NCBI GenBank assembly: GCA_013298695.1
Contig: JAAFIS010000003.1
Coordinates: 248,001-312,000, forward strand
Origin: Betaproteobacteria bacterium
GTDB lineage: Bacteria > Pseudomonadota > Gammaproteobacteria > Burkholderiales > Casimicrobiaceae
Direction of reading: 5' to 3'
DNA: 64,000 bases
Shown here: positions 58,086 to 64,000 of the stretch, one piece after another
How positions within the stretch are numbered: position 1 is the stretch's first letter
Layout: each line of letters opens with the position of its first letter
Program-made: the position numbers and the translations under genes
Notes under the pieces: generated by a model
The model's input: only the letters and a program-made list of their open reading frames with translations
Told to the model about the DNA's origin: nothing
Databases searched by the model: none

Positions 58086-60452
58086 CTACATACTCAGTGC
58101 TTTACGAATTCTTGCGCCGACGGCGGCAAGCGAGAAACGTTGTGCGAGGTCGTTGCGAGCCACCTCGCCTAGCGCTGCCGCCTCGGCGCGATTGTCGTAC
58201 ACGAAGCGCATCTTTCGGGCGGCGTCTTCGACATTTGCGTCGGCCCAGCTCTGCCCGTTTGCATCGGGGTAGTCGCCCGCTCGGATCGCAACTCTTGAAA
58301 AGTCTACGAGCAAACTATTATGCTCATTCATGAAGGCAAGATTGCCCGAATAGCCGGTGCCGATCGTTGGTTTTCCAAGCGACATCGCCTCGGCCATGCC
58401 AAGACCTAGCCCTTCGGAGCGATGTAGCGATACGTAGCAGTCGCAGACGCTTTGCAGCCCTGTGAGTTGATCGCGTGAAAGGTAGCTATTCACGAAGATG
58501 ATCCGCGAGTCCGATTTTGCCTCGCTCATTAGTGCTTCGACCTGAGTTTGAAACAGCTCGGATTGTGATGTTTTCACAACTAATCTCGCGTCACGGATTG
58601 AAAGCGGAAAAGCGGTGCGAAACGCCCTGATGACGGCTTCGGGGTTCTTTCGGGTTGCGAACGACCCGTACGCAAATGAGAAGAGGAATACGCACGCGTC
58701 ATCGGGCAGGTTGAATTCCGCTCGGCTGTAAGGTCTAGAAAGTTGAGGAGTTAGCAGAGGAGGTGTGATTACACGCACTGGAATCGAAGCGCTTGAAGTC
58801 ACCGCGCCGGCCACGAAGTCTGAGGCGACCCACACCTCGTCCACCAGTCGGGTGGCATCGACCCAGCGCTGAGGAATTCGTTCTAACTCCCAGTACCAAT
58901 AACCAATTTGGCGGCAGTCGATCACCGCACCCACACCATCGAGATGCAGCGCTTCACCGAGCGAGTCAGGGTTCACGCAAACGACGCGCGTACGAAACGT
59001 CGGCGTATCCACAATCAAATCGACGACCGATTCGTCGGCCTGACGCATTCCAACGTCAAGCGCTACGTCAGCGACTGCACAAGTAAGATTTTCAGTGCGT
59101 GCAGCCCGCACCAGGAGCCGCATGCTTTCGCCGAGCCCCGACTCAGCGCGCGCGAAGCCGATGAATTCAACGCCATCGTTGCGAATGGTCGATGGCTTAG
59201 TTCGGGCATCAACTGCAGCAGCAATGTGGCCGAGTGTTTCGGCGCTCAGGTGCGCGCCAATCCAGATGCGAAGCGGACGCTTAAGAAAACCTAGTCCGTC
59301 GATTGCGGCGCAAGGCGCCAACTGGTTGTCGGGCATTTCGTGGGTAAGCGCGCGACGAACATAGCCTTCGATCGGAGCGAATTGCCGCTGCCACCACTGA
59401 TCATTCAGAGCTGACGCAAAGGCAAGCGAAGTTTCAGAAATGTGGATTGGCTCGCTTTTCCACAACGCAGCTAGGAACAGATCGAAGATATTCTCTATGA
59501 CGCTTCCTTTCGAACATGCAGAAAGAAAGTCAAATTTCCATGCAGTGACACACAGCAGCGTGCGAAGTTGATCGTCCGCAAACAGCGCCGAACCGAGTTC
59601 GTCGATGTGCGCGAGTCGCCTAAGTGCGGTGCGATGCACTCGCGCAACCGCCTCGTTTTCTTTTGTCGCAAGCAGGTCTGCTGCCAGTAATCCCCATTGG
59701 GCACCGTCATGCATAAAGCGTTTTATGGCTGCTGCGGCGGCCTCGTTCGGGGCGCACAACCTAGGTGCTATCACGACGGTTTCAACGCCCGCGGCTGCCA
59801 TGCGATTCACAGCGCCAGCGAACGTGGGAACCATCCACGTTGAGAGCGCCAACCCCGACGCAAGGTCGGCGTCAAAAGAGCCAAGAATCGCAATCGCACC
59901 CGCAGTCACAGACGTCTCGCTAAGTTCCGCGCTGACGGCAGCAAGCTCGGTGCGGGACACGTCTGCATCGAGGACCAGAACAAGTCCCCAACGAACATCG
60001 TGATGTGATGCACTAACCGCTTTCGTTGGCGCTTGTGCCTTAGCCGCTACACGCGCCGAGGATTGACGCCCGCCAATGAACGCAGAAAGTAAATGTGCAT
60101 AGTTGTGGCGAAACGATGCAAACTGCCACTTCGTCATCGCACCCGCACGCTCAATGAGTTGGCGCGCCTCTTGGTAGTCGAATTGCTGCATGCGGACGAC
60201 GCCCAGCATGTGCATCGCGTCAGCGTTTTCGGGATTTAATCCAAGGCTTTGCCGGTAATAGCGTTCAGCCAGCGTGAGGTCACCTCGTTGCTGCGCCTGT
60301 AAGCCTACGATCGCGAGATGATCCGCGTTTGGTTCGGTTTCTACGGGGGCTTGCGAAGCCAACGCAACCGCGCCATGACAGTGTTTGTATCGTTTGCCGC
60401 TGTGGCACGGGCAGAGGTCGTTGCGAGACGGTGGAGGCGTGATTTCTGTCAT
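58086..60452 (-). CDS. SEC-C / TPR / glycosyltransferase fusion protein
   Basis: 788 residues from ATG at 60452. A SEC-C zinc motif opens it (RNDLCPCHSGKRYKHCHG, residues about 10-27). TPR units follow (residues about 45-110: AIVGLQAQQRGDLTLAERYYRQSL and NADAMHMLGVVRMQQFDYQEARQLIERA). The middle (about 150-430) is unclassified. The last 400 residues are a GT4-type glycosyltransferase: VDEVWVASDFVAGAV, RKNPEAVIRAF, LVVKTSQ, SYLSRDQLTGLQSVCDCYVSLHRSEGLGLGMAEAMSLGKPTIGTGYSGNLAFM. It probably adds sugars to a protein or surface glycan. SEC-C is more often on SecA, so its use here is unusual. It heads the surface-glycan run. Confidence 0.85.
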   Translation of the reverse strand: MTEITPPPSRNDLCPCHSGKRYKHCHGAVALASQAPVETEPNADHLAIVGLQAQQRGDLTLAERYYRQSLGLNPENADAMHMLGVVRMQQFDYQEARQLIERAGAMTKWQFASFRHNYAHLLSAFIGGRQSSARVAAKAQAPTKAVSASHHDVRWGLVLVLDADVSRTELAAVSAELSETSVTAGAIAILGSFDADLASGLALSTWMVPTFAGAVNRMAAAGVETVVIAPRLCAPNEAAAAAIKRFMHDGAQWGLLAADLLATKENEAVARVHRTALRRLAHIDELGSALFADDQLRTLLCVTAWKFDFLSACSKGSVIENIFDLFLAALWKSEPIHISETSLAFASALNDQWWQRQFAPIEGYVRRALTHEMPDNQLAPCAAIDGLGFLKRPLRIWIGAHLSAETLGHIAAAVDARTKPSTIRNDGVEFIGFARAESGLGESMRLLVRAARTENLTCAVADVALDVGMRQADESVVDLIVDTPTFRTRVVCVNPDSLGEALHLDGVGAVIDCRQIGYWYWELERIPQRWVDATRLVDEVWVASDFVAGAVTSSASIPVRVITPPLLTPQLSRPYSRAEFNLPDDACVFLFSFAYGSFATRKNPEAVIRAFRTAFPLSIRDARLVVKTSQSELFQTQVEALMSEAKSDSRIIFVNSYLSRDQLTGLQSVCDCYVSLHRSEGLGLGMAEAMSLGKPTIGTGYSGNLAFMNEHNSLLVDFSRVAIRAGDYPDANGQSWADANVEDAARKMRFVYDNRAEAAALGEVARNDLAQRFSLAAVGARIRKALSM

Positions 60453-60605
60453 TGCTGCGGGAGAAGATGTTTCGATAACACCAACGTGTCGTCGATAGCG
60501 ATCCCCCTCGATCAAGACTGCGTATGAATCGCTTTTGCTCGTGGCCGAGCCCGTTCATTTCCAAGCGCCTTGTTGTTGCCGAAAGTGTTTTGCCTTGACT
60601 TTACC

Positions 60606-61880
60606 TTAGGCCCGCACCGCACCGTCGCCAAAAACAATCCATTTTTGCGTGGTGAGCCCTTCGAGTCCGACAGGGCCGCGTGCGTGAAGTTTATCGGTTG
60701 AGATGCCGATTTCAGCACCTAAGCCGTATTCGAAACCGTCGGCAAACTGCGTGCTTGCATTGATCATCACACTCGCGCTGTCAACTTCGCGCAAAAAACG
60801 TTGCGCATGGCTCCAGTGTTCGGTGATGATCGCATCGGTGTGGTGTGAGCCGTAGCGCTCAATATGATCGATGGCCTCGTCGAGATTCGTGACAATCTTG
60901 ATCGATACGATCGGTGCCAGAAACTCGGTTGACCAATCTTCTTCGCTGGCAGGCTTCACGTCGTGCGCAGCCAGTACGCTGCGAGTGCGCTCACAGCCAC
61001 GCATTTCCACACCTTTATCGGCGAAGATTTTTGCGATACGAGGAAGCACGTCATGGATGCGTGCTTCGTGCACCAATAAACTCTCCATTGCGCCACACAC
61101 ACCGTAGCGCCGGGTCTTCGCGTTATCACAAACGCGCACCGCTTTTTCTAAATCGGCGTGTTCGTCAACGAAGATGTGGCAGTTTCCGTCGAGATGTTTA
61201 ATCACCGGCACACGCGCATCCGCGCTAATGCGCTCGATTAAGCTCTTTCCGCCGCGCGGAATGATGACGTCGATGTATTCGGGTCGCGTGATCATTTCGC
61301 CGACCGCTTTGCGATCCGTGGTTTCCACCACTTGCACGATGCTTTCGGAGAGTTTCGCCGCTTTGAGCCCAGCACTGATGCACGCGGCTATCGCTTGATT
61401 GGATCGTGCAGCTTCAGAGCCGCCGCGCAGCACAGTGGCGTTGCCGCTCTTCAAACAAAGGCCCGCAGCGTCGACCGTCACGTTTGGGCGCGATTCATAG
61501 ATGATGCCGATCACGCCGAGGGGGACGCGCATCTTGCCGACCTGAATGCCGCTCGGACGCGTGTTCATCGAAGTAATTTCGCCTACCGGATCGGGCAATT
61601 GCGCTATTTGCCGCAGGCCATTGGCCATCGAAGCAATGGTTTTTGACGTGAGCTTTAAGCGATCAATCATCGCCGCCGACAAGTCCGCCTTCATCGCGTC
61701 GCGAACGTCGGCTGCGTTTTCTTCGAGGATGTGGGCGTCGCGCTTTTCCAATGCGATTGCGGTTTCGAAGAGTGCCGCGTTTTTCTGTGCCGTGCTGGCG
61801 CGAGCAATGGCGCGGGATGCGGCGCGTGCGGAGCGCCCCACCAAATGCATGTATTCAATAACGTCGATTAACTTATTCAT
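60606..61880 (-). CDS. proA: glutamate-5-semialdehyde dehydrogenase (gamma-glutamyl phosphate reductase)
   Basis: 424 residues. Marks: [67 protein letters not shown], the catalytic cysteine in [15 protein letters not shown], and the C-terminal [12 protein letters not shown] and [39 protein letters not shown]. Second step of proline synthesis, using NADPH. proB is not adjacent. It is divided from the downstream glycan genes by about 150 bp. Confidence 0.97.
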   Translation of the reverse strand: MNKLIDVIEYMHLVGRSARAASRAIARASTAQKNAALFETAIALEKRDAHILEENAADVRDAMKADLSAAMIDRLKLTSKTIASMANGLRQIAQLPDPVGEITSMNTRPSGIQVGKMRVPLGVIGIIYESRPNVTVDAAGLCLKSGNATVLRGGSEAARSNQAIAACISAGLKAAKLSESIVQVVETTDRKAVGEMITRPEYIDVIIPRGGKSLIERISADARVPVIKHLDGNCHIFVDEHADLEKAVRVCDNAKTRRYGVCGAMESLLVHEARIHDVLPRIAKIFADKGVEMRGCERTRSVLAAHDVKPASEEDWSTEFLAPIVSIKIVTNLDEAIDHIERYGSHHTDAIITEHWSHAQRFLREVDSASVMINASTQFADGFEYGLGAEIGISTDKLHARGPVGLEGLTTQKWIVFGDGAVRA

Positions 61881-61939
61881 CGTTGCCCGATTTTACGCGA
61901 GCAACGAGACAGATCACGCGATACCAGCTCTATCGAGCT

Positions 61940-62026
61940 TCGCCCAAATCAATTGGGCGACAAAGACTAAGCTTTGTCTCTTCGAGGCGACGCCTTAACT
62001 TGCTTGTCGCCCAATTAAATAGGGCA
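61940..62026. repeat. paired-palindrome element, copy 9 (best-preserved)
   Basis: Left 61940-61960 (TCGCCCAA / TTGGGCGA). Right 62007-62026 (TCGCCC / GGGCA). Centres are 66.5 bp apart. The spacer also contains a small stem (GACAAAG / CTTTGTC, 61959-61979). It lies between the proA start and the ABC substrate-binding gene stop. Confidence 0.85.
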
Positions 62027-62080
62027 GGTGGCGAATAAGTTCGCGGGTCTATTTCAATGCGAGTAGTTCGCCTCTGAGAC

Positions 62081-63109
62081 TCACTTTACATTCAACGTTA
62101 CAGCCCGTTCCGCTTTGGGCGGAAGGAAACTACGATCAAAAATATCTTCAGCACGTGGCTTATTCGTGAACTGGAACGATTCGCCAATTTGATCAATCGA
62201 CTTGGTGAGCCGCTTCATGTCCACGTCGCCAAAACCATTGGCAAGCACCTCCTTGGTTGCGACGTTTTGGTCAATCGCCATTGCGAGCCGCACCGCTTCC
62301 CACTGCTCATCCGCGATGGGATTTTTCTTTATAACTAGCTTCACAGCTTCGCGTTGCTTGCTCATTACTTCGATCCACGCGCGCGCCGTTGCTCGGACAA
62401 AGCCCTGTACTGCCTTCGGATTCTTCGCCGCAAAATTTGGATTGACCATGATCGCGTTACCGTAGAGATCGAGGCCGTGATTTGAGAGCAACATCACGTT
62501 CACACCATCCTGTGGCACACCGCGGCTGCGTAAATTGATGTAACTTGAAAAAGAAAATCCCGTGATCGCGTCGACTTTGCCTTCGGCGAGCATGGGTTCA
62601 CGTACCGGGAATCCGACGTTTTCAATTTTTACTTTGCTTACGTCGATCTTGTTTGCTGCGACTAAGCCTTTCCACTGTGCGTACGCGCCGTCGGCTGCGG
62701 GTGCACCAAGCGTTTTGCCTTCGAGATCCCTAGGTTTCTTGATGTTGTTTTTAGCTAGCGAAACAATCGAAAAAGGCGGCGCGTTGTAAATCATCAAAAC
62801 CGCCTTCACCGGGGCGTTTTCCTTCTTGTCGCGAAAGCGCACCAGCGAATTGATGTCACCAAAACCCAAGTCATAGGTGCCTGATGCAACGCGGTTAATC
62901 GCCTCAGTGGAATTCGCGCCGTTATCGATGGTGACGTCGAGTCCCTCTGCTTTGTAATAGCCTTTCTCCAGCGCCCACAAATACGGGGCGGCAGGGCCTT
63001 CAAAACGCCAATCAAGCGTAAATTTCACAGGTGTTTGCGCGAGCGTAAGGGTTGCCGCGGATGCGGCAAGAAGGGTGGTGCTCCAGCGGAACAAGTGTTT
63101 TGCGATCAT
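62081..63109 (-). CDS. ABC transporter substrate-binding protein (nitrate/sulfonate/taurine type, NMT1-like)
   Basis: 342 residues from ATG at 63109, with CGGAG upstream. A signal peptide is evident (FRWSTTLLAASAATLTLAQT). The body matches SsuA/TauA/ThiY-like proteins: VKFTLDWRFEGPAAPYLWALEKGYYKAEGLDVTI, GTYDLGFGDINSLVRF, DLEGKTLGAPAADGAYAQWKGL, LAEGKVDAITGF. It binds a small ligand in the periplasm; the ligand may be a pyrimidine, sulfonate or aromatic acid, and the sequence does not settle it. It is divergent from the ATP-binding gene of presumably the same system. Confidence 0.9.
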   Translation of the reverse strand: MIAKHLFRWSTTLLAASAATLTLAQTPVKFTLDWRFEGPAAPYLWALEKGYYKAEGLDVTIDNGANSTEAINRVASGTYDLGFGDINSLVRFRDKKENAPVKAVLMIYNAPPFSIVSLAKNNIKKPRDLEGKTLGAPAADGAYAQWKGLVAANKIDVSKVKIENVGFPVREPMLAEGKVDAITGFSFSSYINLRSRGVPQDGVNVMLLSNHGLDLYGNAIMVNPNFAAKNPKAVQGFVRATARAWIEVMSKQREAVKLVIKKNPIADEQWEAVRLAMAIDQNVATKEVLANGFGDVDMKRLTKSIDQIGESFQFTNKPRAEDIFDRSFLPPKAERAVTLNVK

Positions 63110-63297
63110 AGAAATCTCCGGAATTTGCTGTGTTTTAAGGCAAAGCACGTGCCAAGCGCGAGCGGTTTTACCCTCGATTGCGCGCTGTGACCGTTATGAG
63201 CCGTATTGCGACCGATACGCGTCAATTTGGAGGCGCACTAGGTTGCGGGCACGTTTCACGCTCATAGAATCGTGAAAACCAACAAAAGGTCAACAAG

Positions 63298-64000
63298 ATG
63301 CAGCTCGGGGAACCGCTGGTAGCGCTCAACCACGTCAGCATGGTCTACGGATCAGGCGAAACCGCCGTGAAAGCGGTTGACGATCTCACCCTCACTGTGC
63401 GCAAAGGCGAGTTCATCGCCGTCGTAGGCCCGTCCGGTTGCGGCAAAAGCTCGATGATGAAATTGATCAGCGGCTTGATGCCAATTGCCGGTGGCTCGCT
63501 GACGATTGAAGGCAAACCGATTAGCGGGCCGATCAATAAAGTGGGTATGGCGTTTCAAGCGTCCAACTTGCTGCCTTGGCGAACGGCGGTGGATAACGTG
63601 CTGCTGCCGCTTGAAATTGTGCAACCGCACCGCTCGCAGATTCGATCAAAACGCGACGAATATCGCCAAAAAGCGCGCTCACTACTGGAATCGGTGGGCT
63701 TAAAGGGGTTCACCGAGAAGTTTCCCTGGCAACTCTCTGGCGGCATGCAACAGCGCACCAGTATTTGCCGCGCACTAATTCACGAGCCCGAAATACTCAT
63801 GCTTGACGAACCGTTCAGTGCGCTCGACGCGTTCACCCGTGAAGAACTTTGGTGCATCATGCGCGATCTTCATGCACAAAAACAGATCACGGCGATGCTC
63901 GTTACGCACGATTTAAGGGAGGCCGTGTTTTTGTGCGACACCGTTTACGTGATGAGTGATCGCCCGGGCAAGATTGTGAAAGTGCAAAAGGTGGATTTGC
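63298..64000 (+). CDS. ABC transporter ATP-binding protein (nitrate/sulfonate/taurine type), partial
   Basis: ATG at 63298 with AAGGT upstream; the frame is open to the window end (234 codons seen). Walker A VGPSGCGKSS, Q-loop VGMAFQASNLLPWRT, signature QLSGGMQQRTSICRA, Walker B ILMLDEPFSALD and the H-loop MLVTHDLREAVFLCD. This is the SsuB/TauB/NrtD subgroup. A permease gene is expected to the right. It pairs with the divergent substrate-binding protein at 62-63 kb. Confidence 0.93.
   Translation, partial: MQLGEPLVALNHVSMVYGSGETAVKAVDDLTLTVRKGEFIAVVGPSGCGKSSMMKLISGLMPIAGGSLTIEGKPISGPINKVGMAFQASNLLPWRTAVDNVLLPLEIVQPHRSQIRSKRDEYRQKARSLLESVGLKGFTEKFPWQLSGGMQQRTSICRALIHEPEILMLDEPFSALDAFTREELWCIMRDLHAQKQITAMLVTHDLREAVFLCDTVYVMSDRPGKIVKVQKVDL

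Noticed and set aside
1903-62026. CRISPR-like reading of the paired palindromes (repeat-spacer-repeat)
   Set aside because: Each locus has only two repeats, no cas genes are present, and the copies are spread through the genome between housekeeping genes.

Overview
The window looks like chromosome of a betaproteobacterium (Burkholderiales or a close relative). This is inferred from gene content and order, not from a database search. Evidence includes the order rpmH-rnpA-yidD-yidC-mnmE, dapF-DUF484-xerC, rpoZ next to a SpoT-like gene, a pilG-pilH-pilI-pilJ-chpA twitching cluster, and an HrcA (CIRCE) operator in front of rpoH. Coding density is high. Base composition is moderate, roughly the mid-50s percent GC by eye. 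I see no prophage, transposase, integron or CRISPR array.

Layout. 1-6 kb: a partial TRAP solute-binding protein, two small DUF proteins (DUF1993, DUF2147), a GNAT-like orphan, a polysaccharide deacetylase, and an MBOAT acyltransferase with its SGNH partner. 6-11 kb: the housekeeping block mnmE-yidC-yidD-rnpA-rpmH, then a DMT exporter. 11-18 kb: alkylation repair (ogt, ada-alkA fusion), a VapBC-type toxin-antitoxin pair, cca, a hydrolase, a second DMT exporter and an HNH nuclease. 18-24 kb: an exported RCC1-repeat protein with a dockerin-like tail, an ABC exporter, a decayed exported gene, then rpoH and tRNA-Lys. 24.6-34.7 kb: an eight-gene lipid-modification operon (SnoaL-like, SDR, DUF3833, MFS, chalcone-isomerase-like, Cfa-like methyltransferase, DUF1365, FAD oxidoreductase), folE2, a MerR/cobalamin regulator of the CarH/LitR type and a ferritin-like diiron protein. 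34.8-45.5 kb: RNase P RNA and the Pil-Chp chemosensory system. 45.6-55 kb: ilvA, rpiA, a dnaQ/PP2C/Ser-Thr kinase operon, rpoZ, a synthetase-less SpoT-like hydrolase, xerC-DUF484-dapF. 55-60.5 kb: a surface-glycan region (LpxR-like deacylase, FkbM methyltransferase, another methyltransferase, a SEC-C/TPR/glycosyltransferase fusion). 60.6-64 kb: proA and a divergently arranged nitrate/sulfonate-type ABC importer.

The most unusual signal is non-coding. Nine loci carry a pair of short palindromes built on CGCCCAAT/ATTGGGCG. The centres of the two palindromes are always about 66 bp apart, while the 45-46 bp between them are unrelated in sequence. The pairs sit between genes across the whole window (1.9, 7.4, 9.6, 15.4, 22.9, 24.6, 35.3, 55.1 and 62.0 kb). 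One forms the 3' end of the rnpA reading frame. I do not recognise this family.

The second notable signal is a likely light or photo-oxidative stress module. A B12-binding MerR regulator with the W-x9-EH and E-x-H-xx-G cobalamin motifs sits beside folE2, a diiron ferritin-like protein and an operon resembling known furan/cyclopropane fatty acid clusters. The histidine that follows the tryptophan in CarH is methionine here.
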